59,768 nucleotides of DNA from an uncultured Clostridia bacterium (GCA_947630625.1 CANRIL010000014.1:1-59768); one strand, 5' to 3'; positions 43,030-52,672 are shown, numbered from the stretch's first letter. Numbers and translations: made by a program. Notes: a model not told the origin generated them from the letters alone.

Positions 43030-43116
43030 CTATCTAAAGACGCCTTCATATATATATGTCTGCTTTTTTTCAATAAATCGGAATGATTTTTCAAAATCAT
43101 CATAATTATTTTTCAT
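43030..43116 (-). CDS. Possible 28-aa leader peptide before the ECF sigma gene
   Basis: Short ORF, too small for routine calling, with AAGGAGG 10 bp before its ATG. Product begins MKNNYDDFEKSFRFIEKK and ends YEGVFR. It ends 20 bp before the sigma start and begins 6 bp after the 61-aa gene, so all four genes are tightly packed. May be a real micro-protein or a leader for coupling. Confidence 0.45.
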   Translation of the reverse strand: MKNNYDDFEKSFRFIEKKQTYIYEGVFR

Positions 43117-43121
43117 AATTG

Positions 43122-43307
43122 TTATACCTCCTTGTACTTAATTTTGAATTTCTTGATCGGTGAATTGGCGATTTTCAAGAAAATATTGTCCACAGCGTCG
43201 GTGTACTTGCCTTCGGAGATCAGTTTGTTCCGCATCTTGTTCAGGCAATTGATGGCAATTCTCCGCTCGCTCACGTCTGATAGTATGCGGTATTTAAGCT
43301 CTTGCAT
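43122..43307 (-). CDS. 61-aa helical protein at the head of the ECF cassette
   Basis: Small basic protein (MQELKYRILSDVSERRIAIN, later KLISEGKYTDAVDNIFLKI and KFKIKYKEV). ATG at 43307 with GAGGTGA 7 bp upstream is preferred to the GTG at 43319. The promoter just upstream gives a very short leader. I do not recognise the family; Lys/Ile-rich composition matches the AT-rich island. Confidence 0.65.
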   Translation of the reverse strand: MQELKYRILSDVSERRIAINCLNKMRNKLISEGKYTDAVDNIFLKIANSPIKKFKIKYKEV

Positions 43308-43332
43308 ATCAAGCTTCACCTCATTTGCCTAT

Positions 43333-43361
43333 ATTATAGCAAAGAGGTATTCACTTGACAA
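43333..43361 (-). promoter_or_regulatory. Sigma-A-type promoter of the ECF cassette
   Basis: Minus strand TTGTCA (43361-43356), 17-bp spacer, TATAAT (43338-43333). A housekeeping-type promoter, not an evident ECF autoregulatory one. Confidence 0.8.
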
Positions 43362-43391
43362 ATGTACGATTTGAATTTGAGCATAAAGAAA

Positions 43392-43427
43392 GGCAGCGCA
43401 GAAAGCATTTCTGTTCTCTGTGCTGCC
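43392..43427 (-). terminator. Terminator of the opp operon
   Basis: GGCAGCGCAGA (43392-43402) and TCTGTGCTGCC (43417-43427), 11 pairs with one G-T. Minus strand then continues TTTCTTTATGC. Confidence 0.75.
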
Positions 43428-43446
43428 TTTGTCCTTTGCTAACGCC

Positions 43447-43477
43447 TGTTTGGTAATTTGGATTTTTGCCCGAGAGG
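43447..43477. repeat. 31-bp block duplicated at 41035-41065
   Basis: Contains GGTAATTTGGATTTTTGCCC; the copy at 41035 differs at two positions. Together with the oppF relic it marks a direct duplication around the ECF cassette. The rest of the gap to 43609 shows no gene. Confidence 0.7.
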
Positions 43478-43609
43478 ACTTCCGTCAGGGCTTCCGAGAT
43501 GACATCCCATCTGGAGCTTCAAAAGAACATCCGTCAGGAAAATCTTTATCGAACCTCTCACCATGACATTCGGGTCAATTCACTTCCCGTCTGCCGAACA
43601 CTGACGCGA

Positions 43610-43996
43610 TTATATCGCGTAATATATCAGCAGCGCGATCAGCGAGGCGGCGAGAAATGCGAACGCCACGATCAGCATCGGTTTTGCGGGACGCCTTGAC
43701 TTTTCCTTGCGTTCGCGATATTCCGAAAAATCCTCGCGGTCGCGCAAATCCCTTGACGCCGGAAAATGTATGTGGAAGGTCGATTTGAGTCCGTAACCTA
43801 CGGTATCGAAAGCACCGCGGTTGACCACCCACTTTATCCCTCCGACACCGACGAGCGCCGCTCCGGCGACAAACAGCCCGTCGCATACGGAGCGCATAAC
43901 CCCGTTTGAACGCGACATGCCGAGCGCAAACACGGCGACTGCGATCGCGGAACCGACAAAGATATACGGGATCAGGTCTTTTTTATTGAGCTTCAT
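43610..43996 (-). CDS. DUF3899-like membrane protein
   Basis: 128-aa protein with three membrane helices (about residues 9-27, 35-56 and 106-127). The phrase CDGLFVAGAALVGVGGIKWV and the following NRGAFDTVGYGLK match what I know of DUF3899 proteins. ATG overlaps the oppF stop by one base (TAATG), so it is the last gene of the opp operon. Role in transport unknown. Confidence 0.8.
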   Translation of the reverse strand: MKLNKKDLIPYIFVGSAIAVAVFALGMSRSNGVMRSVCDGLFVAGAALVGVGGIKWVVNRGAFDTVGYGLKSTFHIHFPASRDLRDREDFSEYRERKEKSRRPAKPMLIVAFAFLAASLIALLIYYAI

Positions 43997-45186
43997 TATT
44001 TGAGCTCTTTCATGTACCGCTCATATTCAGCATCGTTGCACATGACGAAATGCCCCGGCTTCAGTTCGCGGAACGACGGCTTATCGACGGAATAGTCATG
44101 AGCCGCGAGCGGATTGTACGTTATCCTGCGGCGCGCCTTCTCATACTTCGGGTCGGGAAGCGGGATCGCGGACAGGAGCGATTTCGTGTACGGGTGCATC
44201 GGATTCAGGAACAGCTCGTCAGAATCTGCAAGCTCGACCATCTTTCCGTAATACATAACGCCTATGCGGTCGGAGAAATATTTTACGACTGACAGGTCGT
44301 GCGCGATGAACATGATCGTCAGACCGAACTTGTCACGCAGGTCATTCAGAAGGTTGATGACCTGAGCCTGAACCGAAACGTCAAGCGCGGAGACAGGCTC
44401 GTCGGCGATGATAAGCTCCGGATTCATGATGATCGACCGCGCGACGCCGATCCTCTGGCGCTGACCGCCTGAGAATTCGTGCGGGTAGCGGCTCGCGTGC
44501 TCTCTTACAAGACCGACGAGTTCAAGCATCTCGTAAACCTTATCGTCGATGACCTTCTTGTTGCGTTCGCCCTGGATTATAAGTCCCTCGGCAATGATCT
44601 CGCGAACCGTCATTCTCGGGTCAAGAGACGCGATAGGATCCTGGAAGATCATCTGTATCTGCGTCACGAGCTTTGTTTTTCTCGCCTTGCGCATCACGTC
44701 TTTATATTCGGCTTCGAGTTTTGCCTTATTTTCCCCCTGCGCGGCGGCGATTTTAGGCAGATATTCGCTCTTCGCCTTCTCGATCTGCTGGCGGGAATAT
44801 TCGCGGTCGCAGTTTTTCTGGTCGTGATCCGCCGTCTTTATGGCGGCGCGGTTCTCGGCAATTATCCTGTCGCATTCCGCCTTGTCTATCTTGCCTTCCT
44901 TGAGGTCGGCTTTTGCCTTTGCGATCGCTTCCTTATACGACTTTTTGCCCGCGGCTATTCTGATACCCTTGAAATAGACGCTTCCGGAAGTGATATCATA
45001 AAGCTTGATTATCGAACGGCCTGTCGTCGTTTTGCCGCAGCCGGATTCGCCGACAAGACCGAAGACCTCGCCGCGCTTTATATCGAAGCTGACATCGTCG
45101 ACGGCTTTCGTATACGCGTTCGGACCTATCTTGAAATACTGGCAGAGGTGTTCAACCCTGAGTAAAACTTCGTCATTGCTGCTCAT
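43996..45186 (-). CDS. oppF: Oligopeptide ABC importer ATPase OppF, with helical insertion
   Basis: 396 aa. Seen: Walker A GESGCGKT (about 46-53), Q-loop [12 protein letters not shown] (Q182), signature [14 protein letters not shown], Walker [14 protein letters not shown]-loop FIAHDLSV, and the C-terminal oligopeptide-binding region ([22 protein letters not shown]). Between Walker A and Q-loop lie about 90 extra residues (80-170), Lys/Glu/Ala-rich and probably coiled-coil, absent from standard OppF. GGAGG 9 bp before ATG; the start overlaps oppD by 14 bp. Confidence 0.93.
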   Translation of the reverse strand: MSSNDEVLLRVEHLCQYFKIGPNAYTKAVDDVSFDIKRGEVFGLVGESGCGKTTTGRSIIKLYDITSGSVYFKGIRIAAGKKSYKEAIAKAKADLKEGKIDKAECDRIIAENRAAIKTADHDQKNCDREYSRQQIEKAKSEYLPKIAAAQGENKAKLEAEYKDVMRKARKTKLVTQIQMIFQDPIASLDPRMTVREIIAEGLIIQGERNKKVIDDKVYEMLELVGLVREHASRYPHEFSGGQRQRIGVARSIIMNPELIIADEPVSALDVSVQAQVINLLNDLRDKFGLTIMFIAHDLSVVKYFSDRIGVMYYGKMVELADSDELFLNPMHPYTKSLLSAIPLPDPKYEKARRRITYNPLAAHDYSVDKPSFRELKPGHFVMCNDAEYERYMKELK

Positions 45187-47326
45187 TGTTTGTATTCCTC
45201 CCTCTGCTCATTCTCTCGATCCTGTCACGTAATATCTTCGGCGGCTCGACCTTCGGCGCGTCCGGATGCAGAAGCCATGTCGCTGCCGAATGTGTCTCGC
45301 TGATCTTAAACATAGGCGGCTGACGCTCGAAGTCGATCTGCATTGCGTATTTGTTGCGCGGCGCGAAAGCGTCTCCCTTCGGCGGGTAGATCATGTTCGG
45401 CGGCGTGCCGGGGATCGATTCAAGCTTTTCGTTCGTGTCGAGGTCAGGCATCGAGGACAGAAGCGCCCACGTGTACGGATGAGCCGCACGGTAGAAGATG
45501 TCCTCCGAGGTGCCGTATTCGACGATTTTGCCCGCGTACATGACGGCGACATTGTCAGCCATGTTCGCGACGACGCCCAGGTCATGCGTTATGAATATGA
45601 CCGAAAGGTGACGCTCTTCCTTGAGCTTATTGATCAGCTCAAGTATCTGGGACTGGATCGTCACGTCAAGCGCCGTCGTCGGCTCGTCGCAGATGAGAAT
45701 GTCGGGGTTCGCCGCAAGTGCGATCGCGATGACTATCCTCTGGCGCATACCGCCGGAAAATTCGAACGGATACTGGTTATATCTCTTGTGAGGCTCCGCA
45801 ATTCCGACCTCGTCCATCAGCTTGATGGCGCGGTCCTTCGCGATGCTCCGCGTTACCTTGGCGGCGACGCCGGAAGCGTTCGACATCAGATAGTCAATGG
45901 CGGCGATCGTTTCAGCCTTGAAATCGCGTGTGTCAAACGATTTGATCATCTCGCGATAGTGTTCGTCGAGCCTGTCAAAAATGCGGGCGATGTTTGCCTT
46001 GATCAGCTCAAGGTCAATAACTGCCGCGTCCGCGACTTCCCAACCGGGTTTCTTTCCGGAGGCGAGCTCGCGCTCATATTTGCGCTTATCGCGCTCATAA
46101 ACCTTGACTGCCTTCGCGTTCTTCTTTATCGCCGTGAAATACGTATCGAGCTCGGATTTCACACTTGTCGGGAACGTATATGTCAGGCTGTCCTTGGTGA
46201 TCTCAAGCGGGTCGATCGTTGCCTTGACCTTTTCCGCCAGCGATTTATACGCGGCGTAGCACGCGGATTTATCGAGCTTCTCGCTCGCAAACACTGCGCG
46301 CTCCTTGGCGAGCGCTTCAACCGCCTCCGCCATTTTCTGCTTCGATTCTTTAGCGGAGAACTCGATCGCTGTCATTGCGTCCGCGATAAACGCGATCATA
46401 AAGTCACGGTCAAGATAATCCTTCAGAAAATCGTTGAGCTTGTCGACCGGCATATCCGGCAGCTCTTTCCCGCTGAACGTGAGATAATATCCCATGCGGA
46501 AGAAGTTCGGCGCCGGGCGGGCGGCTCCTTTTTTAAGGATCTCCACAAGCTCGGAAAGCAGTGCCGCCGCCTTCGTATAATCGCCCTTCGCGTGCGAAAA
46601 AGCGCCGGGAATGGCTGATGTGAGCTCTGATGTGCGCTGCTTGTCGGATTCCGGTACAACGTAAGGATGGATCGACATCTTTGAGCGCTTTACGATGTCC
46701 TTTATGCGGTACGAAGCGTCGCGGCTCGGCTGCTTTTTCTCAAGCTCAAATATGAGCGGCTCAGCGTCGTCGATCGCCTCGATCGCGGCGTCATGCGACA
46801 TATTGTAAGCTGATTCGAGCTCAACATGCTTGAATTCAAACTTGTCGAAATTGCGGCAGCTTCCCTCGGCTCTTGCAGCGTCGACACCGGCGCTGACCAT
46901 CGCCTTGCTGAGATTTTTGATATACGTGTTGAAAAGCCTACGGCTTTCCTTCTGCCTGACCTTGCCCTTAAGGATCATCGCCTCAGTCAGCTGTTTGCCT
47001 ATCCTGACGATAGGGTTAAGGCTGGACATCGGATCCTGGAAGATCATCGCGATCTTATCACCGCGGATATGATGGAAGTCTTCCTCCGAAATTTTCAGAA
47101 GGTCGCGCCCGTCATATATGATCTCGCCCGACTCGACGATGGAGTTTCCGGCGAGAATGCCGAGGATCGCCTTCGAGGTGACCGATTTGCCCGAGCCGGA
47201 CTCGCCGACGATGGCGAGCGTCTCACCTTTGTGCAGATCAAAATCTATGCCGCGGACTGCCTGGACCTTGCCGTTTGACGTGCGAAAGGATATACGTAAA
47301 TTTCTTACCTGTAACTTGTTTTCCAT
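45173..47326 (-). CDS. oppD: Oligopeptide ABC importer ATPase OppD, greatly enlarged
   Basis: 717 aa, about twice the usual OppD. Seen: Walker A GESGSGKS (about 41-48), Q-loop [12 protein letters not shown] (about 97), then about 425 residues before the signature FSGGMRQR (about 523); in usual OppD this stretch is some 60 residues. The insertion is helical, charged, and contains repeated Lys/Glu/Ala segments. After it come Walker [14 protein letters not shown]-loop FITHDLGV, and the end region with [20 protein letters not shown] where the iron-sulfur-type cysteines of some Opp/Dpp ATPases are missing. ATG at 47326 overlaps the oppC stop (TGATG); AGGAG about 9 bp upstream. Confidence 0.93.
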   Translation of the reverse strand: MENKLQVRNLRISFRTSNGKVQAVRGIDFDLHKGETLAIVGESGSGKSVTSKAILGILAGNSIVESGEIIYDGRDLLKISEEDFHHIRGDKIAMIFQDPMSSLNPIVRIGKQLTEAMILKGKVRQKESRRLFNTYIKNLSKAMVSAGVDAARAEGSCRNFDKFEFKHVELESAYNMSHDAAIEAIDDAEPLIFELEKKQPSRDASYRIKDIVKRSKMSIHPYVVPESDKQRTSELTSAIPGAFSHAKGDYTKAAALLSELVEILKKGAARPAPNFFRMGYYLTFSGKELPDMPVDKLNDFLKDYLDRDFMIAFIADAMTAIEFSAKESKQKMAEAVEALAKERAVFASEKLDKSACYAAYKSLAEKVKATIDPLEITKDSLTYTFPTSVKSELDTYFTAIKKNAKAVKVYERDKRKYERELASGKKPGWEVADAAVIDLELIKANIARIFDRLDEHYREMIKSFDTRDFKAETIAAIDYLMSNASGVAAKVTRSIAKDRAIKLMDEVGIAEPHKRYNQYPFEFSGGMRQRIVIAIALAANPDILICDEPTTALDVTIQSQILELINKLKEERHLSVIFITHDLGVVANMADNVAVMYAGKIVEYGTSEDIFYRAAHPYTWALLSSMPDLDTNEKLESIPGTPPNMIYPPKGDAFAPRNKYAMQIDFERQPPMFKISETHSAATWLLHPDAPKVEPPKILRDRIERMSRGRNTNNEQQ

Positions 47327-48858
47327 CAATCGTCAACTCCTCTCGTTGTCGGGTTGAAGGCGTCGCGCAGACCGTTGCCGAACAGGTTGAAGCATATCAT
47401 AAGGAGCCCCAGGAACACGCTCGGCCACAACATCGCGTGCGGAGCCGTAGTCGCGGCGGCGTTGCCCTGCGAGAGCAGCGTTCCTATCGTTGTTCCGGCG
47501 AACGAGCTGAGGTTGACGATCCCGAGGTATGTCATTGAAGTCTCGGAATTGATAACGCCCGGAATGATGAGCGCGCAGCTCGTGATGATCGTTCCGATCG
47601 CGTTCGGGAAGATATGCTTGAACATAAGCCTTCTGTCGGAGGCGCCGAGCGTTCTCGCCGCCATGACGAATTCCTGGCTCTTAAAGCGGTAGAACTGCTT
47701 TCTTGTAAGCGCCGCCATACCGATCCACCCTGTCAGCACAAATGCGAACAGGAATGACGGAACAACGCCGACTCTTCGTGAAAGGTGCAGCTGGAACAGC
47801 GTCGTTACAACGACGAACGGAACGCCGGAAAGAACGTCCGTAATTCTGTCGAGCGTCATGTCGATAGCGCCGCCGTAATAACCCTGGATAGAGCCGTAGA
47901 TCGCGCCGATCGTCATGTTGATCGCGCTGACAATGATCGCGAATATGAGTGAGAAACGTGCGCCTACGCCGATCGCGCAGAAGAGGTCCATGCCCATGAC
48001 GTTCGTTCCCATCAGATATGACGGTTCATGACCGTTCAGATAGATGTAATAGTTATAGTAGCAAATACGGCACTGAACGGAACCGGATTTCGCTTTTGAG
48101 TATACAAGCGAACCGTCGTCACCCTTCACACGGATCGAGTTGTAGGGCGCGCCGGCGTTTGCTGCGTCGGTAGAATAAGCGGGAATGAAATCGCCGTTCT
48201 TATCCTTCTTCGCGTTGCCCGACCTGTCAAGCTCAAACCAGATATTCGGGTTGTCGCTGTTGTTTGTCTTTTCAGCGTCGACATAAGGATATATTACCTG
48301 AATGCCCGACTCGTTCTGCCATTTCTGGAGCGCTTCATACTGTTCGTAGTTGAAGTTATAGTAAATGATGCCGAGCGCATAGTACATATTGACTTCAATG
48401 TCATACGTCGTGCGCGTGACCAATTTACCTCTCTGCTTGACCTGCGTCGTATGCGTGTCGAGCGTGCGGATGACAGGATTCATTCCAGTCTCAACGCCAA
48501 GACCGTTCCAGATGTCCATAGCCTTGTCATTCTGGCTGTCCATCTTGCGCGCGCCGTTGAGGAACCCGGCATTTGCGAACGCCGGTGAGAACGGAGGATA
48601 GTTGACGTATCTCGGGTCAGTATCTTTTATGTCATACTGAGAGATCATCGGAGCAAATATCGCGTACAGAATGAGGAAGATCAGTATATACGAGGCAATG
48701 ACCGATGACTTGTTCTTACGGAATCGGAGCATGGCGTCCGCGAAAAAGCTGCGCGCCTTAGTCTGGAGCTCCTTATCGTGGAGTCTTTCGTTCTCCTGAA
48801 CAAATGCAAATTTTTCGGCGGGTATCTTTTCGTATGTCACATCATTGTTATCTGTCAT
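47326..48858 (-). CDS. oppC: Oligopeptide ABC importer permease OppC, with large extracytoplasmic insertion
   Basis: 510 aa where about 300 is usual. Seen: a cytoplasmic N-terminus, TM1 (about 54-73), then about 220 residues outside the membrane (Tyr/Asn/Asp-rich, with IEVNMYYALGIIYYNFNYEQY and GHEPSYLMGTNVMGMDLF), followed by the normal five-helix permease core with the EAA-type loop (VMAARTLGASDRRLMFKHIFPNA). The usual OppC loop ends with HxLGTDxxGRD; here the equivalent reads YLMGTNVMGMD. Stop overlaps the oppD start. Confidence 0.93.
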   Translation of the reverse strand: MTDNNDVTYEKIPAEKFAFVQENERLHDKELQTKARSFFADAMLRFRKNKSSVIASYILIFLILYAIFAPMISQYDIKDTDPRYVNYPPFSPAFANAGFLNGARKMDSQNDKAMDIWNGLGVETGMNPVIRTLDTHTTQVKQRGKLVTRTTYDIEVNMYYALGIIYYNFNYEQYEALQKWQNESGIQVIYPYVDAEKTNNSDNPNIWFELDRSGNAKKDKNGDFIPAYSTDAANAGAPYNSIRVKGDDGSLVYSKAKSGSVQCRICYYNYYIYLNGHEPSYLMGTNVMGMDLFCAIGVGARFSLIFAIIVSAINMTIGAIYGSIQGYYGGAIDMTLDRITDVLSGVPFVVVTTLFQLHLSRRVGVVPSFLFAFVLTGWIGMAALTRKQFYRFKSQEFVMAARTLGASDRRLMFKHIFPNAIGTIITSCALIIPGVINSETSMTYLGIVNLSSFAGTTIGTLLSQGNAAATTAPHAMLWPSVFLGLLMICFNLFGNGLRDAFNPTTRGVDD

Positions 48859-48871
48859 GTTAAATACCCCC

Positions 48872-49828
48872 TTATTTCTTCGAACCCATACGAATACGCG
48901 GGTCGATAAATCCGTAGCTTATGTCGACCACAAGGCTTGCGGCAAGTCCTATGGCCGTATAGAAGCACGTGGACAACATAAATATATTGTAATCAAGCGC
49001 CGTTATAGCATCAAGCGTCAGTCTGCCGACGCCGGGGACGGCGAATATTCCCTCGATAATGAGCGAACCGCCGAGGATGCCGATAAATTCACCGAAGATA
49101 CCGGGAACGATGACGACGAAGCAGTTGCGGAGCGCATGGCGAACGGTCGCCTGTGCCTTTGTAAGTCCCTTCGTCCTTGCGAGCAGCATAAATTCGCTCG
49201 TCAGAACTTCCGTCAGCTCCGCGCGCGTCGTTCGGCAGAATCCCGCGATAACGCCGAATGACAGCGACAACACGGGAGGAATTACACTGACAAACATATC
49301 CCAGCTGAAATAGTCCGTACCGCCTTTCATGAGGAACGGGAACCAGTGCAGCTTGAAGCAGAATATGTACTGCACGAGGAACGCGTAAACGAAGCTCGGT
49401 ACCGAAATGACTACCATCGTCGCGGTCGAGAGGAAATAGTCTACCCAGGTGTTCTTTTTGAGCGCCGCAATTACGCCGAGCGCGACTCCGACCGGAATAC
49501 TCCAGATGATGGAATAAAGGTTGACTATCATCGTCGCCGGCAGCTTGCCGACAAATATCTGCCACACGTCCTGACCGTATGCAAGTCTCGTTTCCGAAAG
49601 ACCCCAGTCCCACTTGGTAACGATGTTCTTCAGGAACAGCCAGAACTGTACAAGATAAGGTTCATTATATCCGAGAGCCTCACGGCGGCGAAGGACCTGA
49701 ATATTGTGCGGATCTTCAGGCGGAAGCATCGGAAGCGGGAGCATTCTGATTAGGATAAAGGACATGAAGGTGATTATCATGAACACCAGGAACATGTACA
49801 GTATCCTTTGGAGAGTATACTTGATCAT
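48872..49828 (-). CDS. oppB: Oligopeptide ABC importer permease OppB
   Basis: 318-aa permease of normal length. Seen: IKYTLQRILYMFLVFMIITFMSFIL (TM1), GLSETRLAYGQDVWQIF, and the EAA loop (FMLLARTKGLTKAQATVRHALRN) with GGSLIIEGIFAVPGVGRL. ATG at 49828 is chosen because it gives the standard OppB N-terminus and GGAGG lies about 11 bp upstream. Follows oppA after a terminator-like hairpin, 13 bp before oppC. Confidence 0.94.
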   Translation of the reverse strand: MIKYTLQRILYMFLVFMIITFMSFILIRMLPLPMLPPEDPHNIQVLRRREALGYNEPYLVQFWLFLKNIVTKWDWGLSETRLAYGQDVWQIFVGKLPATMIVNLYSIIWSIPVGVALGVIAALKKNTWVDYFLSTATMVVISVPSFVYAFLVQYIFCFKLHWFPFLMKGGTDYFSWDMFVSVIPPVLSLSFGVIAGFCRTTRAELTEVLTSEFMLLARTKGLTKAQATVRHALRNCFVVIVPGIFGEFIGILGGSLIIEGIFAVPGVGRLTLDAITALDYNIFMLSTCFYTAIGLAASLVVDISYGFIDPRIRMGSKK

Positions 49829-49945
49829 TAAACTGATTATCCTCCGTTTCATTTGGCACTCATGCGCCTCGCGAAATGCTCCGCGGGGCACATGAGAGTC
49901 CATGAATACGCAAATATGAAATATTTTTGTAAGTGCTACTACTTA

Positions 49946-49989
49946 AAATAAAAGAATAACGACGGGGGCGAGTTATCGGCCCCCGCCGT
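49946..49989 (-). terminator. Attenuating terminator between oppA and oppB
   Basis: Minus strand ACGGCGGGGGC, 9-nt loop, GCCCCCGTCGT (49989-49959, one G-T pair), then TATTCTTTTATTTT. Partial termination here would give more binding protein than membrane subunits. Confidence 0.8.
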
Positions 49990-50026
49990 CATTTCAGTTA
50001 ACTGTGGTTATACGTCAGTATAGTGA

Positions 50027-52672
50027 TTAATAACTAAGCGTATTGCCCTGGCTCTTAACGTAATCAGCCCAGTCAGCATCACTGTAGTTATACTTCATGT
50101 ACTGGATTCCGCCACGACCCATCATCGGGTTGTAATCCTCGACGATGTAGTACACCTGCTGGCTGAGCAGGAAGCCTGAGCCGTCCTGCATGATCGGCAC
50201 GCAGTTGTAAGATGTGAGCATGACCTTCTCGATCTCAGCGAGGATCGTAAGACGGTTTTCAACAGATGTCTGACCGTAACCGAAGTTGTAGTCCTTGCCG
50301 TTGACTGTCTTCATCGTTCCGTTGAGGCAGAGAGCCCAGTCACGGACGCTCATCGTGAGGTCTTCGCCGTCGATCTTGATCGTCAGATCGATCGTCTCAG
50401 CCTTCCACCAGTTGCCCCAGTAGGATCTATCGGAGTCTGTCCACGTATCAGCCATTGAGAACGGATCGAGAACAGCGCCCGACCAACCAGCAAGCTGAGT
50501 ATCATACTCGCCGTTACGAATAGCATCAGACCAGCTGTTGCCGAGGTCGCCGGATGAGTAGATGTCTATGTTGATCTTGCCTTCGAAGCCTGTTCCTGCA
50601 GCAGCGCCGTTGAGCGAGTCGTTGAGGAACTTAGCGGTCTTTTCATAGAAGTCGTTTACAGCACCGGACATAGCGTACACCATCGTGACAGTCTGGTCAG
50701 ACTTGCCGTCGTTGTCGCTGTCGGTGATGTAGCCCTTGTCAAGAGCTTCCTGGTAAGCTTCTTCGAACTTCGCCTTAGCCGTTACAGGGTCATAACCTGT
50801 GATAGCGTCAACAGCCTTATCGAGGTCGTTGTCATAGTCAGCGAGGTTGATGGAGTAGAAGTCTACGAGAGCCATCTTAGCCTGATCGGTGTCGCGGTAG
50901 AACGCGCACGTCTCGGGGTCGTAAATGTAGGTGTCGCCAATGAATGCGTATCCTCCCGTTCTTGCGGGAGATACTGTAGCTGCCATCTTGTCGCGGTCGA
51001 TGGAGACTGCGCAAGCACGGCGGAAGCTTTCGAGCGTCTGAACCTGGAGGTCAAGCTTCGTCTTGTCGAACGTATCGGCAGCTTCACGCTTTTCGATCAT
51101 CGACGTGTAGCCGTTGAAGAGCAGGAAGAAGATCGTCTCAGCAGGGCTCGTGTAGTAGTACTCGGATGAACGGTACTGATCGTAGTCGTCAGACTGCAGA
51201 CCGTATGTCATAAGCTGACCGGAGAGGAACATCTGCTTGCGCGTCTCAGCTTCCGGTACGCTCTGGATGTCAACATCCGTCGTCTGATACATTCTGTATC
51301 TTTCGTTCGTGTCGGGGTCGACGTACGTATAAACGTCGCTCTTCCAGCCCCACCAGTTCTCGTTCTTCGTGAAGTGCATGAGCTTTCCGCTCTGATACTC
51401 GGATACCTTGTAAGGACCGTAGGAAACGGATGTATCCATGCCCGTTCCGTATGTGCTGGTCCAAACCTTGCCGGCAGCCGTCTCGGAACTCGAGAGGCTC
51501 TTGTCGTAAAGGTCAGTCTTGACGAGGTAGCTCGTGGACATAGCGTATGTCATGAGGTAGAAGCCGTCAAGAGCGTTCGGGTATACGAACGTGAGCTCGT
51601 TGTCGCCGCTCACATAGAGGCCGACGTTGTCAAATGAATAATCAGCATCATACTGATGGTTGACTATCAGGAGGTAGCAGGGGATGTTAGCCTCTGTCTC
51701 GCCCCAGTCTTCGCTATAGGTGATGATCTTCTTGAGCAGCTCAAGGTTCTCATCGTTGCAGACTGCGGTGCCGTGACCGTCAGTAGCTTCCATAAGCTTG
51801 TCGAGAGCTTCCTTATCGAACATCTCCATGCCGTAGGAATCATGATATACGTCATAGAGGTCAGGGAGCGTGTCGCCGCCCGTCCAAGCGAGCGAGTAGT
51901 TGGTGCCGATGAAGACGAGGTTGCCGTTGTACGTGTACTGACCGTCTTCATTCTTCACGAGGTCGGACATCTGAACAGCGCAAGCTGCGGGATCGCCGTT
52001 CGGGTCGTTTGCAGCGCCCTTGCCGTTGTCATCATAATCATAGAAGCCGGCAAGACCGTAGTTCTTTGCGTTTGCAACAACGTAAGAACCGCTGTAGTAG
52101 TCAGCTGCACGGTAATTCATGAGCTCAGCGCGGAGGACTCTTTCGAGAGAGTCAACGAAATCCTGAGCCGTGATCGGCGTGCCGTCGTCCCACTTAAGAT
52201 CGTCACGAAGCTTTACGCTCCAGGCGTAACCGCTCGTTGCAGATTCAGGAATGTTGAACTGCGGATGATCTTTCTTTACGGACTCGGTAACGTCAACGGG
52301 GTAATCAGCCGCCATGGACGGAACGATCACGTAACCGTCAAACGCTTCGCGCCCTTCCTGCGGATGTACTTCATCGTTGAAGAACAGCGTGTAGAGGCTG
52401 TCCGTCGTGTAATCGAAGTACACAGCGTCGTCAGCGGTCTGGTATGTATGAGGGTTCCAGCCGCTCGGAAGTGTCTGCGCCGAGGTGGTATATGTGTACT
52501 TCGCGTTCGCGTCAAATTCTTTTACGCTCGGAAGTCCATCTTCAACACCCGGTGCATTTGTTCCCTCTGTCCCATTGTCACCGGTTTCGTTCGGTTCTTT
52601 CTCAGGATTGCATCCTGCGAGAACAGACACTACCATCATGAGAGCGAGAAGGAAAGCAAGTGTTCTTTTCAT
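50027..52672 (-). CDS. oppA: Oligopeptide-binding lipoprotein OppA, oversized
   Basis: 881-aa extracytoplasmic solute-binding protein (SBP family 5); usual OppA is about 540-600 aa. Seen: lipoprotein signal KRTLAFLLALMMVVSVLAGC (C20), then an acidic linker, WSVKLRDDLKWDDGTPITAQDFVDSLERVL, the family's core signature, the mid-region RACAVSIDRDKMAATVSP, and near the end GWSGAVLDPFSMADTWTDSD. Extra length is spread as insertions within the N-terminal half (about 240-400). ATG at 52672 is chosen for AAGGAGG 7 bp upstream and the signal peptide. Driven by its own consensus promoter. Confidence 0.94.
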   Translation of the reverse strand: MKRTLAFLLALMMVVSVLAGCNPEKEPNETGDNGTEGTNAPGVEDGLPSVKEFDANAKYTYTTSAQTLPSGWNPHTYQTADDAVYFDYTTDSLYTLFFNDEVHPQEGREAFDGYVIVPSMAADYPVDVTESVKKDHPQFNIPESATSGYAWSVKLRDDLKWDDGTPITAQDFVDSLERVLRAELMNYRAADYYSGSYVVANAKNYGLAGFYDYDDNGKGAANDPNGDPAACAVQMSDLVKNEDGQYTYNGNLVFIGTNYSLAWTGGDTLPDLYDVYHDSYGMEMFDKEALDKLMEATDGHGTAVCNDENLELLKKIITYSEDWGETEANIPCYLLIVNHQYDADYSFDNVGLYVSGDNELTFVYPNALDGFYLMTYAMSTSYLVKTDLYDKSLSSSETAAGKVWTSTYGTGMDTSVSYGPYKVSEYQSGKLMHFTKNENWWGWKSDVYTYVDPDTNERYRMYQTTDVDIQSVPEAETRKQMFLSGQLMTYGLQSDDYDQYRSSEYYYTSPAETIFFLLFNGYTSMIEKREAADTFDKTKLDLQVQTLESFRRACAVSIDRDKMAATVSPARTGGYAFIGDTYIYDPETCAFYRDTDQAKMALVDFYSINLADYDNDLDKAVDAITGYDPVTAKAKFEEAYQEALDKGYITDSDNDGKSDQTVTMVYAMSGAVNDFYEKTAKFLNDSLNGAAAGTGFEGKINIDIYSSGDLGNSWSDAIRNGEYDTQLAGWSGAVLDPFSMADTWTDSDRSYWGNWWKAETIDLTIKIDGEDLTMSVRDWALCLNGTMKTVNGKDYNFGYGQTSVENRLTILAEIEKVMLTSYNCVPIMQDGSGFLLSQQVYYIVEDYNPMMGRGGIQYMKYNYSDADWADYVKSQGNTLSY

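Noticed and set aside
45266..46618. 450-codon plus-strand open frame opposite oppD
   Set aside because: Antisense to conserved ABC motifs; long only because the inserted region is GC-rich with few stops.
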